Shown here one piece after another: positions 42,600 through 53,058 of a stretch of 64,000 nt of DNA. A model generated the notes under the pieces. The model ran no database searches and was not told the origin of the DNA. It was given only the letters and a program-made list of their open reading frames with translations. Source of the stretch: Bremia lactucae (lineage: Eukaryota > Oomycota > Peronosporomycetes > Peronosporales > Peronosporaceae). The position numbers were made by a program, and so were the translations under genes. How positions within the stretch are numbered: the first letter of the stretch is position 1; each line of letters begins with the position of its first letter. The stretch is from contig NC_090613.1 of the NCBI RefSeq assembly GCF_004359215.1, forward strand, positions 199,041 through 263,040. The letters are read 5' to 3'.

Positions 42600-43460
42600 A
42601 CACATAATAACTGTGTGTCTGGAGCAACTTTCGTCAAAAATTGCAAATTCTCCTGAGGTTGCTAAATTGGTAGGGTGTTGCGCCCTCACTGACCCCGACC
42701 GTGTTTTGGCGGTCCGCCTTGCTGTTGCGACTTCGCAACAACGTCGGACCCGCGACCGTTGCCCTCTTTGGCATTCTAACCATAAGTACGTTCAGTACCC
42801 TCGGTATTGGGCGTGGGAAACTACACTCATGTGCGTAGTGACCTAACTTTTGACAGCGATTGCATCTCTGCAATCGCTTATTGTTCGCTTTCGACGTAAG
42901 AGAGATCTATAGGCTCTGGACCTCCAAAATCCTGTCGTCTCGGAGGACGATACGATGACGAACTAGCTTGAGCCTGTAATAAAGTAAAGTCATCCTGTTC
43001 CGCAACGGATATTGCTTTTTCAAGCGTATTTAGTTCCAAGCGGAACAGATGGGTCTTCACGGGACCATCCGTAAGATCTTGCATGAACACCGTTATCAAC
43101 GTGTGTTCATGAACTGGATTGTTCGTGATACAGCTCGCTAAGGGTCGTATATGCTGGGCATAAGCGTGAAGATCACGCTTGCATTGCTTGAGATTCAGAA
43201 ACTCTGATCTTGCTTTGAACTCAGACTAGGCGGTTCGAACGTCTGTTTGAGCCGAACTTTAAAAGCCTCTAGCAAGCCAAAGACATATGGGTTGCGCAAC
43301 TTGAGGCCTAGTGCCCAATTTTTAACACAACCTGCCATAGTTGATTAAGCATATGCGACTTGCATTTGCTTGTCGACGATGTGACGAGCCTTTATGGCAT
43401 CGTCCAATTCGACGAACCACCTAAAAGGGGAGTTCTCTTCGACTTCTCTATACTAAGAGA
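42600..43460 (-). pseudogene. gag: gag of B copy 2, main part
   Basis: 42878-43099 (TDGPVKTHLFRLELNTLEKA, SVAEQDDFTLLQAQASSS) and 42634-42873 with the knuckle CNRCQKLGHYAHEC are clear counterparts of 9500-9940. The N-terminal part of this gag lies beyond the inserted A element at 50993-51369. Stops and frameshifts between 43100 and 43400. Confidence 0.75.
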
Positions 43461-43754
43461 AAATAATTGAATAAAATACAGTTTCCCTTTTGATCTTAAA
43501 GCGTCTAGTGCCTTCGTAAGGCTTGCGCATTGATCTGTGATAGATAGAAACCTTTCTAAGGTACATACGCTGGGGCACTTGTTGCTACGTGGTTCTACGA
43601 ACCTCTGAATCCCTTGAACTAGGATTCATTAAGCTTTAATAGCTTGTACGACTCCCTGAGTTGTAACACCCTTCAGTACTATAAGACTAAGAGACTCTTT
43701 GAGTCTATAAGGCTTCCTCTGACTTAAAAAGCGAGGTAGCTCCGTTACACACGA
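43461..43754 (+). repeat. Family A LTR, second part, at 5' end of the A element
   Basis: AAATAATTGAATAAAATACA to GCTCCGTTACA matches the reverse complement of 52021-52313. The first ~190 bp of the LTR are absent here. Confidence 0.8.
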
Positions 43755-44440
43755 CAAGCCACGAATTGGGAAGCTCGATCCCGCTTTCGAGAAACGCGGA
43801 GTTTGTACCGAATTGTGGGCGGTGTTGCAGGCAACGCAAAAATTGAAACAAACATTATCGCTTGATACGACGTTAAAGCTTGAGCTGGCAAGTCAGAGAT
43901 TCTAGGATCCTATGTTCATTCTATCGGAATTAAGGCAATACACATTACAAATGAGAAGAACCACATGTCCGCTTCTGTAAAGCCTCTAATGTCAGTAACT
44001 TGTTGTTTTGAAGATAGTAGCCCAATGGCGCGTACGTAATTCCTCATCACTCTAACACCAATCGCACAAAAGCCCATATCTAACAATGAACATCAACCTT
44101 GCCCAATTCTGGTCGTTATGGAACCAGTATAAGCACACGAGCTTTTCCTTGCTTAGGCTCTGGCGATCGAGAAATCATGAAAATAACATTTTCATGCTCT
44201 AAGCTTTGTCTAATGTATTACAGTGGAGAAGCCCGACTGTTCTTCACTGTGGGTTGATGCAAGGTCTACGCGAAACTCACATTTATTCGCAAATTCGTAA
44301 CATTAGTCGGTGAAGCAAGAAGTGGCAAAAATGGCGCAAGCCTACAAGAAATAGCCTTGATTTACTTGTACGTGCTACTGTCATAATCAATTCTTCATAG
44401 TTGCTTGTTAGACTGAGCACGATATGGCTTCGATAAGGAC
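43755..44440 (+). other. Unassigned leader of the A element
   Basis: About 690 bp between LTR end and gag. The usual TGGTAGC primer-binding site is not present after the LTR (CACGACAAGCCACG instead). A 51-codon frame without ATG starts at 43755 (FEKRGVCTELWAVLQATQKL) and stops near 43910; I do not recognise it. The rest shows no clear coding signal. Confidence 0.35.
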
Positions 44441-45320
44441 CTGTGTGCTCGAAAGTCACGAGATTGAGCTCGTGGAATTTGTTATCTCCCGGGACCAGAG
44501 GTCCTACATGCAAGGCTTGAAGCCTTCATGCGGTACGAAGTCTCCCTGATCGGTCAGGTACAGGACAACTTAGCGGCATCTATTCCAACCCCGTACATCT
44601 CTGTACCTGACTCAGAGCCGAGGGCTCGCCCTCTAACTGTAATTGTAAAGACATTTGAGAGAAAGAGGGGATAAATCTCCCTTTTGGATTAAGCAGATGA
44701 AAATGTCCTTTGATTCCGCCTTGTTTTAACAGAACGGCAAAAGGTGGCTATGGCCATTTACAAACTTGGAGGTAGAGCCAGGGAGGGGGCACTATCGTGC
44801 AGCACGTCCATAAACGACGCTATTCCTTAATGGGATTCGCTGAAACAGCAAATGACCAGCATGTTTGCACCGCATGATCAGGCTTTTCCCATGCGAGCGC
44901 GGCTCCTAGCGACTCAACAGGGTAAAAGACTCCTGGGGGACTTTGTCCAAGAGTTGTGAACTCTCATTTTGCATCTATGCATTAAGACCCGGTGCAAGAA
45001 GCAATTGTAGAAATCATCTTTATGCGGGGTCTCAATGAGGGCGTTGCCCGGACGGAATTGTTCCGATCTCATCCTGCTACTTTCGAAGAGGCAGTTGCCA
45101 TAGCGCTACGCGCCGAGTTCGACTTTAAGTCTGCTCGCGTTATCACACCTCTTTATCGAACAAGCTCTTCGAGCATATGGGTTCCGTCTACTAAAGCGGA
45201 CCCATGGATTTAAGCCTCGTTGAGGAAGGAGAAGAGGCTCTTTAAGCTGTGGAACATTATAAGACCATCCATAGATGTTATATGTGGGGAAGCACGAAAC
45301 ATTTACGTCCGGCCTGCCCT
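44441..45320 (+). pseudogene. gag: gag of the A element (broken)
   Basis: Plus-strand pieces in shifting frames: SLIGQVQDNLAASIPTPYIS (about 44540-44600), RQKVAMAIYKLGGRAREGAL (44735-44795), LKQQMTSMFAPHDQAFPMRA, LLATQQGKRLLGDFVQEL and 44992-45213 (FMRGLNEGVARTELFRSHP). A knuckle-like CYMWGSTKHLRPAC at about 45277-45318 has lost its second Cys (W in its place). The core matches the Retrotrans_gag type in which WI/F-K is followed by a helix with the ATQQGK motif. Several stops. Confidence 0.7.
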
Positions 45321-45499
45321 CTTCGAAATCCGTGTAAAGCTCGAAAGAGCTCCAACTCCGATCTATGCCAGAGATCTAGTACGGTGCGGGAAACGTCAAT
45401 ACCCAGTAGGTGCGGGGCGCCCTACTGGGGAAGACCTAGGTTTTGTTAAGCCTCTAGGAGGTGAGAATAATCAGAACCTAGCCCCAATTAGCTCGGTGC

Positions 45500-45890
45500 G
45501 TGATGGCACGGGGCGAGAGTACAAGCCTGGCTCGCTAGTCGTTCAAGCGACTGTGAAGGGCTTTGATAAGCCGTGGTCATTTTAGTTGACTCAGGAGCGT
45601 CTTGCAATTATGCTGGACGCTTTTCCCTAAGGAAGTCAACAATATATTGAGGCGCTAAAAGCGCATGAAAGTGATACAATCACTGTTCGCTTAGCGACTG
45701 GGTCTCGTGCCACTGTTCCTAAAGTTCCAATGAACTTAGGTATAAAGTTTCTGGACTTTGACAGTATGGAACGCTGTCTCGTCCTTGATTTGGATTCGAG
45801 ATATGATCTCATCCTTGGTATGGCCTGGCTTGAACGCCATGAGCCATGGATCGATTGGAGGTCTAAGACCTTAGGCGCCACGGATCATTG
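45500..45890 (+). pseudogene. pol: Protease of the A element (broken)
   Basis: Frame pieces: LVVQATVKGFDKPWS, a stop region where the catalytic D-S-G-A should be (about 45580-45605, seen as VDSGAS one frame away), then ESDTITVRLATGSRATVPKV and SRYDLILGMAWLERHEPWID. The order and the DLILGM block identify a gypsy protease. 45900-46740 is an acidic, Ser-rich linker to RT with open pieces at 46085-46279 and 46501-46707. Confidence 0.65.
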
Positions 45891-46740
45891 ACTGAATTTG
45901 TCAGTGGTTTAGACATTGGAATGTCTGAGCTAATAACTTTCAATGCTGAAAACATTGATTCTGAGCCCGACTCAGAAGAAGGAAGTGGAACGGCACGTAC
46001 TCCGTCAAGTGACACTCGTTGTGAGAACGCATTGCTGGCCTAAGGCCAAGTCATCAAGGGTGTAGTAACCCTGAGATACGTGGAATGGCATGTCTATGTC
46101 CACCGAGTGTAATCGGCGGAGGTGGCAGCCTAATAAATGTCAATAATGACACTAATGGCGGTTCGCCAGGGCATTCTGGGTCGAACCCTTCTAATACACG
46201 TGAAGCGACACGTAAACGTTCGCTGGATAAGGAAGTTGAGTTACCTAACTCGTCGTCGGATGTCGAGCTCGACATGTAGAACCAATACAGGCTGAAAAAA
46301 TTCGGGGATGTGAATGTCCCGGCCTCTAAAAGGCGTATTGTCTCTATTTCCGACAGGATGAACACGAAGCGTGTATACCCTCACGAATTGATACGAGTGA
46401 GCAATTACACACGCTTTTAAATGGTGTAACCGGTAATATTGAGGGAGAAGTTAGCCTTGCGGCAATCCCTTCGTTACAAGCTCTTTTAAAACTAGACGAA
46501 ATGTCTAGTGATGAGTGCGGTCGAGCCTTTAAAGCTGGTGCCTTATCTGAAATGACGGTCATTCGACCAAACATTGAGTTTAACTCATCGTCACTTCTAG
46601 ACGAAGCTGTACTGGATGGCACAAAAGCTGCACTTAGTGCGCGGAGTGAGTCATCGATCCTTAAAAATCCTACGGATCCATTTAATTCCTTGATCAAAGA
46701 ATTTTAAGATGTGGTATGCACCAATTTACAATCTGTTGTA

Positions 46741-47610
46741 ATCCCGGGAAGAGGTGTTCGTCATGAAATTGACTTGGTTCCTGAAAACAAATACTATGTC
46801 ACACGACGGTGGTCTTTACCAAAGGAAAAAAAGCAGTGTGACGCCATTGACAATTTCTTCCATACTAAGCACGAGACTGGGATGGTATGAGAGAGCAAAT
46901 CTCCCCATTCGACACCGACGTTTTGGATTAAAAAGTCAAATGGTAAGTAGCGCATTGTACATGCTTATAATAAGCTTAATACTGCCACTATACCAGTACA
47001 AACCCCCATTCCTAGGAAGGATGGTCTCAATAACAATATGGCGGGAAGTACGATGTACAGTGGGTGCATTTGACTTAGTCGATAATTATTGCCAACTGCT
47101 CATGTGAGCTAGCGATATCCCGCTTACAGCGGTTAGCACCACAGGCGGTATGCCATGGGAGTGGTTAGTTATGCCACAAGGGCTTCGCTCCGGCAACATT
47201 TAATCGTCTAGCGACGCAGCTGTTCCGCCCTCACCGAGATTATGCACAAACTTACTTTAATTACATTCTTGTCCGAACTCGTGCGGAGCAGGGTCGGTCG
47301 AATGTGGAAAACTATCGAGAACATTTGCGAGCAGTGTTCGAGTGTATGCGCACAAATAGATTGTATGCCAATGCATCTAAATGCATTTTTGGCGCAGGAG
47401 AAAATCCTTTTTTAGGATTATTCATTGGAAAGCGAGACCTTAGAGCGGATTCCGCTAAGGTTAAACCATGGTAGATTGGCCGATTCCTAAAAAAAGGTTC
47501 TTAAAACCCATAAGGATTTGCGTTAGTGGTTCGGTCTCGCCAATATTATACACAAATATAGCGAAAATTACGCTGATATGGCTAGGCATCATCTAATCTC
47601 CATAAAAAAT
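46741..47610 (+). pseudogene. pol: RT of the A element, catalytic box lost
   Basis: RT pieces: RHEIDLVPENKYYVTRRWSL (from 46763), then a fingers segment with KSPHSTPTFWIKKSNGKWRI and AYNKLNTATIPVQTPIPRKD (frames shift), a palm segment PAGGMPWEWLVMPQG-like at 47140-47180, and at 47241-47275 AQTYFNYILVRT. YFNY stands where YFDD is required (47253-47264), so both catalytic Asp are gone. YANASKCIFGAGENPFLG-like sequence follows at 47370-47420. Not active. Confidence 0.75.
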
Positions 47611-48110
47611 ATACAGATTGGTGCTGACTAGCTCAGAGCATAATGCTTTTCAAGCAGTTAAGGATAGTCTTATCTATGCCTCGATTCTGGCATTGCCAAA
47701 TCCAAATTTGCCTATCAGTGTCGTCTGTGACGCATCGAATTTTGCCATTGGCAGTGCTCTGTCACAAACAGATGCTGATGGGCGCAAACGTGTAATTGCG
47801 TTCGAGTCTAAACAGCTTAAAGCTGTGGAAAGGAACTAACTAGTTCATGACAAAGAGTTACTTGCTATGAAGTATGCTCTCGTCAAATTTAGAATTCATC
47901 TGCTAGACTCTTAGCCGTTTGTGATAGATACAGATCACGCGTCCTTACGCACTGCGACAAAGTCGCCCCATCTCTCAAAGAGAATGACCCGATGGCTATC
48001 CTTTTTTGACGAATACAACTTCGAGGTGAAGTATAAGCCTGGCAAGCAGAATGCTCTGGCTGATACGTAATCACGCAGGCCGGAATTATGAGCTCTCTCA
48101 TTTAACGACT
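47611..48110 (+). pseudogene. pol: RNase H of the A element
   Basis: 47618-47839 encodes AFQAVKDSLIYASILALPNP and PISVVCDASNFAIGSALSQT with VVCDAS intact, then a TAA at 47837-47839, then HDKELLAMKYALVKFRIHLL, DTDHASLRTATKSPHLS and FEVKYKPGKQNALAD with further stops. Typical RNase_H_RT order. Confidence 0.75.
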
Positions 48111-48339
48111 ATTATGTCGCCTATTACTGACTTAATCCGTTCAACTTACGACAAGGATGAACAGCGTGTAGCTCAACTACGAGCCTTAAAGAAATCAGAT
48201 TCAGGTATTAATTTGCCGGCACGTTTGCGTACAAGATTACATCGGTTCCTATCGATAATAACCTGTAGCTTTATTGCACGGACGCTGCGGATCCTTCGCG
48301 CGCCGTTGTCCTTCATGATGAGGATTTGAAGTACCGAAT

Positions 48340-49300
48340 TCTCTACGGGGCACACGATACTGTCCTTGGTGGTCATCTCAGTAGAGAAAAGACCTACGGC
48401 TTTGTAAGCCAGATTTATGGAGCCCAAACTTTATAAACGGGTCAGCATATACGTTCGCATTTGCAAAACTTGCCAACGGATTAACCCTCGGCGCAGGCTG
48501 CTACACCACTGGCATGTGTGCCCGTACCCATAGGGTATTGGGAGTCAATTAGTATGGGTTTTGTTTTTGGTCTACCGAAAGATTCGGCCGATAGCACAGG
48601 CATCGTGGCCTTTGCTGACTGGTTAAGCAAAATGGCTCATTTAGCGGCTGTGCCGGAAATCATTGATGGTGAAGGTACAGCAAGGCTGTTCATTGATCGT
48701 GTGTTTCTCAAACACGGTTTGCTCGTTGCAATTGTCTCTGATGGATACCCCGTTTCAGGGGTAAATTCTAGAAATCGATTTTCTGAGTGCTTGGCACCAG
48801 ATTGGACATGTCCACCGCGGACCATCCGCAGGCCTATGGTCAAACTGAACGTGTCAATCGCGTCATTAGAGACGTTTACGCAGTGTGTGTGCTCAAACAC
48901 CAAAGCGCTGAAGCTCAATGCTCCCAGCTGTGGAATTTGCGTTAAATAACGCTGTCCATGCCTGTACAGGCTACACTCCGTTCTATGTCAACGTTCTCAC
49001 CCACCCACGCGTTCCGTTAGCGATACCACTCCGTGACTCAAGGCTTGGTGGAGGAGAATTAATGTGCCTCGCAGAGGATTCAATACTTTTAATCCTAATG
49101 TGTGTAGCACGATGGCTGATGGCAAAGATACACAAAAAGAACAAGCAGATGCCAAAGGCAGAAGCTGAATTTATTCTTATGTGGTCGGAGACTGCATTTT
49201 ATGCAACGCTAAAATTCTACCTTCTAACTTGGTTTCCGCGGTCTTCAAGACCAAATTGCGCCTGCGCTTTAATAGACCATGTACGGTCGTGGCCAAGAAG
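48340..49300 (+). pseudogene. pol: Integrase of the A element
   Basis: Zinc-binding part decayed (GGHLSREKTYGFVSQIYG at 48369-48420). The core at 48518-48949 reads ESISMGFVFGLPKDSADSTG, in which the first catalytic Asp (SMDF) is Gly, then ADWLSKMAHLAAVPEI and LLVAIVSDGYPVS (second Asp kept). 48918-49307 has PAVEFALNNAVHACTGYTPF. The D-to-G change alone would abolish integration. Confidence 0.75.
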
Positions 49301-49621
49301 GGCCTAGCTTACACGCTAAACCTTCCTAGCAAGCTTCGTACACACCCAGTGTCCTAAACATGTGAGCTTAAAGGCGCTTGCGTTGAGACAGGCGGTCGTG
49401 CCGCAGATTGCTGCATCCTCACCGGGATGTTCAGCTGGCCCTTTAAACGAGATTTCTGACGCTGAAGCATCGAAAGACGGTTCTGAACCGCCTCAAAAAA
49501 GCCCCTAATCCGTACAAAGCCCTCGCGAAGAAGTTGCACCTCGTGCTTTAACCATCACATGCTTCCGTCGAGTTTGTTTCCCATCCTAGCTGCTTGATGC
49601 TCGAGACACCTTCAGGTTCAC

Positions 49622-49790
49622 GTGGAGAAACTTCTAAAGCGACGTTGTCGTAAGGGTCAATACCAGTATCTGGTGAAGTGGCTGGGGTACCCCTCTTCTG
49701 AATACTCTTGGGAGTCTGAGGTACCTCTTTGGCAAGATTGCCCGTACGTCGTTGACGTTTTCAAGCGCCAAGCTCTGGGTCATCTCGCGT
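49622..49790 (+). pseudogene. pol: Chromodomain of the A element
   Basis: Frame: VEKLLKRRCRKGQYQYLVKW, LGYPSSEYSWESEVPLWQDC, VVDVFKRQ. A well-preserved chromodomain (YLVKW.GYP....SWE), better than the copy at 31264-31470. It ends pol; the antisense ORF overlaps or abuts it on the other strand. Confidence 0.8.
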
Positions 49791-50690
49791 CGAACGACGT
49801 TTTTCCACCACTTAACGTGGGAATAGGTGGATCTATAGTCTTAGTGCGGCAAAGGTCTAGCCGATATTTCAGTGCTTCGGTTGACCGTGCAACCATGCTT
49901 CGAAACATGGTTGCACGGTCAACCGAAGCACTGAAATATCGGCTAGACCTTTCTACGTTTTGTGGCATAAATGCCGAACGTTACTGGCATTTGGCCTTAA
50001 GCAAAATCGATGCAAAGCTTCGATTTCAAACGAACATCAACCGCATCCGCAGACTCTCTAATATTCCAAATATTACGGAGGCGGTAGGCCCGACAGACCC
50101 AGTTCTAGGAAACTTCGTTTTCACTTTCTTTTTCGTTTGGAAACGAAACGATCGGAAATTCCCTCATTGAGGTCACCGCAGTCCCACGAACTTGATCATG
50201 TAAGCGCGTCAGTACCTTTAGCGAAGGTGTCACGCATGAAGAACGTCGCGAGTAGCGTTCTCCTCCGGCGTTGTCGCCGTGGGACCGTAGATCCAGATTG
50301 CCAAGCTGTGACTCGCAATATCTTTGAGACGCTCTTCCGCACTAAGTGGAGAAAATATGTATTCACATTACGCTTTAGCTTTCGCTATCTCGGCAGCTCG
50401 ACGACGAGCTTGTTCCTTTATGAGGATCTCCCGCTCTTGCTCTTCATCGAGCGGATTCCTAAAAATGTTGGACTATGGGTCCTGTTTCCTGCTCAATGCA
50501 GTTAAGACATCAGCCGAACCACGTTCTGGGAACGGATTCGGGGCCCAGCGACGTTCATCCGGAGGAGAAGGCGTGTAAAAGCGACGCTCTTGATCTTCAT
50601 CCTATGATGGAATGTGACTTTCGAAGTCTACCATTCCCTCATCGTCTAGGAAGGTGCTAAGTGTCTGTGACTCACGCTTAATTGTCATGG
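49780..50690 (-). pseudogene. Antisense ORF of A-family element, copy 2
   Basis: On the minus strand, from ATG near 50690 (MTIKRESQTLSTFLDDEGM, then VDFESHIPS and a stop), continuing in pieces RRFYTPSPPDERRWAPNPFP, NPLDEEQEREILIKEQARRR, ERLKDIASHSLAIWI, and 49780-49968 (MPQNVERSSRYFSASVDRAT). It matches copy 1 (30448-31410, +) in order and residues. An exact 47-bp inverted repeat (49851-49952) interrupts it near its 3' end. No known domain. Confidence 0.5.
49851..49952. repeat. Perfect 47-bp inverted repeat with 8-bp spacer
   Basis: The left arm 49851-49897 starts AAAGGTCTAGCCGATATTTC; the right arm 49906-49952 is its exact reverse complement, ending GATATCGG-like sequence then CTAGACCTTT. 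Spacer CTTCGAAA. The sister copy at 31190-31240 has one arm only. Confidence 0.95.
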
Positions 50691-50797
50691 GACAAAGGGA
50701 TGCAAACACAACCGAAATATTAGCTGTTTTATGTTCCGACCCCAATGAGAAAATGAAGCGAATGTTGCACTCGGTGTCAACACGTCTGATGGGATGG

Positions 50798-50992
50798 TGT
50801 AATGGGGCGTACATTGGTTGGAGAACCGTTGTTGTCGTACATTTTCTCTTTGGGTAAATTCCCTTTTATCCATATCTTAAATAGTTATTTATTAAAATCT
50901 CATTTGTTATGGGTAACAAATGTGGTCGCCGCTAGATATAAATCCGGCGGCCGAAATCTATCTTCAAATTAGCTACGATTAGGTTTTAGACT
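50798..50992 (+). repeat. Family A LTR, first part, at 3' end of the A element
   Basis: It begins TGTAATGGGGCGTACATTGG after the purine-rich GATGGGATGG and matches the first ~195 bp of the A LTR. It then changes directly to B-family gag sequence at 50993. Confidence 0.8.
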
Positions 50993-51369
50993 TGTCTATC
51001 TTTAACGTTTCTGGGACGAATCGTGTGCGTTATCCCAGGTTAAGGGTCTGTACCTGCTGCATCTTAACAGTTCTGCCTTCTGAGAGCCTTCCTGATTAAG
51101 CAAGGCTACTTTCCTTCACATCAAAGAGTTCATTTTGCATGAACTTGGCGATGGCTGAATGGGGGCATCTCTGTCCAAACTGAACAGCATGGCCAGGATG
51201 GCGTCATTCCCTACGGTCGAACTCATTCGTTCGGCCGCACTCACTTCTATGTCACTCGGAAAGGAGTAGCTATCACGCGAACCGTGATGTGTATTTCCAT
51301 TATTCTCTGACATGTCCATGTTAGATGATAGAACTGTGGTCCTTGAACGGACTACAAAATTAAACCAGG
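50993..51369 (-). pseudogene. gag: gag N-terminus of B copy 2
   Basis: On the minus strand, from about 51320: MDMSENNGNTHHGSRDSYSF, SDIEVSAAERMSSTVGNDAI, then the region equivalent to 9000-9150. It is adjacent to a B LTR on its right, as expected for the 5' end. The primer-binding site equivalent between 51353 and 51369 reads CTGGTTTAATTTTGTAG, decayed. Confidence 0.75.
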
Positions 51370-51773
51370 TGTAACGGGGCACTGCCAACTTGTCATGCTT
51401 CAGCACAAGTCCACATCGCACTGCTTGAGTGCAAGTGCTGCCACAAGACACTTCACGTACACTACTAGTACGTGCAGAGGAAGACTCTCTTAAAAACGCT
51501 TGCGTTAAAGCGGGTTCTAAGTAAGCTGTATTTAATATAATTTAATTCTTCTGTTTCTATCTTTTTTCTACTAACTTAATTATGTTCTAATACTTAAAAT
51601 TTAAGAAAGTCTTAGCTGTCTCTCTCTTTGCGCGCGTCCAGTGCTGACTGGACCGCGGAACAAGAAGATATAAAGGCCTATATCTACTAATCCAAATATT
51701 ATCTATCTTTTAGATAATATATTTATTAATAACCTTTAAGTGCTAATTTAATGTAACGATGCACCCCGTCTCA
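51370..51773 (-). repeat. 5' LTR of B copy 2
   Basis: On the plus strand it starts TGTAACGGGGCACTGCC and ends CACCCCGTCTCA; it matches 8311-8776 in reverse with the same 55-bp length difference as the 15810-16219 LTR. Its outer end has TGAGACGG instead of TGTAACGG. Confidence 0.8.
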
Positions 51774-52020
51774 ATACTGCTTTTAAAATGGGTTGACCTT
51801 ACTTATGTAAGATGTCTTGCTGGAATGTGCGCATTTTGCAATTAATCATACGACGACCGACTAAATATTATTTCATGGAGATTGCTCATGCCCAAAAAAA
51901 GTTTTGAGCTTGTCATTAGCGGTGCGTTGCGCTTCTGACAATTTATGAACTTTTTTTCATTTTCGTGAGGGTCCAGTCTTGTAACGACTCAGGCGTAGAT
52001 TGACTTTGAGTGCTACCAGG
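51774..52020 (-). mobile_element. A-family 5' leader remnant
   Basis: The last ~60 bp (GTAACGACTCAGGCGTAGATT to GTGCTACCAGG) match the leader at 490-551. The minus strand reads CCTGGTAGCACTCAAAGTC from 52020, the primer-binding site. The left part (51774-51950) has no match that I recognise. Confidence 0.55.
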
Positions 52021-52502
52021 TGTTACGGAGCTACCTCGCTCCTAAAGTCAGAGGAAGACTTTCAGATTCAGAGAGTCACTTATTTCTATTGAACTAACGG
52101 GTTTAAAAACTCAGGGAGCCGTACAAGCTATTAAAGCTTAAGGAATCCTAGTTCAAGAGATTCATGGGTTCGTAGAACCAAATGGCAACTAGTGCCCAAG
52201 AGGATTAACCTTAGAAAGGCTTCTATCTCTTACAGATCAATGCGCAAGCCTTAGAAAGGCACTTAACGCTTCAAGATCAAAAGAGGAACTGCACTTTATT
52301 TAATTTTTTAAACCTAGAAACCTTACCCTAGCTAAAAAAAATAGATTTTAGCCGCCAGATTTATATCTGGCGGCAACCACATTTGTTGCCATAATAAATG
52401 GGTTGTAAGTAACTAACTCTTTTGAAGTTAGATAAAGGGCATTTTACCCATAAAGTAAATGTTGCACAACACGGTTCGCCGACCAATGTGTGCCCCATTA
52501 CA
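52021..52502 (-). repeat. Complete A-family LTR
   Basis: 482 bp, TGTTACGGAGCTACC to GTGCCCCATTACA on the plus strand; true orientation is minus because a primer-binding site lies on its left. This is the reference copy for the family. Flanks (CCAGG left is element-internal; ACTAT right) give no target duplication. Confidence 0.85.
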
Positions 52503-52593
52503 ACTATTCTCCAAATAATCTCTTCCTTTAAGATAATATAGTAATTAAAAACCTTGAAGTGTTAATTTCATGTAACGATACACCCCGTAACAC
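52503..52593 (-). repeat. B-family LTR fragment
   Basis: ATTCTCCAAATAATCTCTTC to ACACCCCGTAACA matches the reverse complement of the first ~90 bp of B LTRs. It directly abuts the A LTR. Confidence 0.65.
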
Positions 52594-52699
52594 AACTCGT
52601 TTCTCTGAAAATCAGTATAAAATGTAGGGAAAAATAAGCGAAGTATAACCCAAGATGGTAGGTGTTTGCGATAAATATTTTGAGGCAAATTCATTAAAA

Positions 52700-52870
52700 A
52701 CGGGCTAAAATTGATTCGTAAAGATCAGTTAATCTCTGTGCGTTTGGATGGGCAAAATGCGCCATCATTCTTCCTCGTGAGCTTGTTGTCCGCATCACTG
52801 CTATGAGGTGACGGCAACGGTGTCGACTAATTGTAGTCGACAATGAGCGACGGATCAACATCCTCCCTGT
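52700..52870 (-). pseudogene. Fragment of C-family antisense ORF
   Basis: The reverse complement matches 16888-17010: GATGTTGATCCGTCGCTCAT, GTCGACTACAAT, CCGTTGCCGTCACCTCATAG. As protein it reads PSLIVDYN, stop, STPLPSPHS. It indicates that this module once sat in another C-family copy here. Confidence 0.5.
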
Positions 52871-53058
52871 TTAAGTGGGATGGATCCTTAAGCCCAGTTA
52901 ATGCGACAGCAGCCGTAGTTGACCGTCTTTCGACAAGCAGTGAGGAGGCCAGCGATCAAGCGACCGCGCCCAAAGAACAAGGATCAGAGGACAAGACCCA
53001 CCAACGTGACCCCTTCCAGAAAGAAGCTTTGCCGACGTGTATGGAAACAGTGAAATAG
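52843..53058 (+). CDS. Short unrecognised ORF
   Basis: 71 codons from ATG 52843 (SDGSTSSLFKWDGSLSPVNA), Ser/Thr/Glu-rich, no known domain. Its first 28 bp overlap the antisense-ORF fragment on the other strand, and it lies at the edge of the repeat block. It may be a chance frame in repeat DNA. Confidence 0.25.
   Translation: MSDGSTSSLFKWDGSLSPVNATAAVVDRLSTSSEEASDQATAPKEQGSEDKTHQRDPFQKEALPTCMETVK

Larger units (their letters stand above)
43461..50992 (+). mobile_element. Ty3/gypsy family A element with circularly permuted LTR halves
   Basis: A plus-strand element inside the gag of B copy 2. It starts with the second part of an A LTR (43461-43754), continues through gag, protease, RT, RNase H, integrase, chromodomain, antisense ORF and polypurine tract, and ends with the first part of an A LTR (50798-50992). 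Placed against the full LTR at 52021-52502 (reversed), the right piece ends where the left piece starts (between AGGTTTCTAGGTT and AAAAAATTAAATAAAG), so together they make one LTR. The element is decayed (RT box YFNY). Confidence 0.75.
36434..51773 (-). mobile_element. Ty3/gypsy family B copy 2, interrupted by an A element
   Basis: The minus-strand element reads right to left: 5' LTR 51370-51773, gag start 50993-51369, [A element 43461-50992], rest of gag 42600-43460, protease, RT, RNase H, integrase, chromodomain, antisense ORF region, polypurine tract and a truncated 3' LTR (36434-36618). Aligning the two gag pieces with B copy 1 shows that they abut with no loss (CTAAGAGA at 43460, TGTCTATC at 50993), so the A sequence was inserted into B copy 2. 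Confidence 0.8.
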
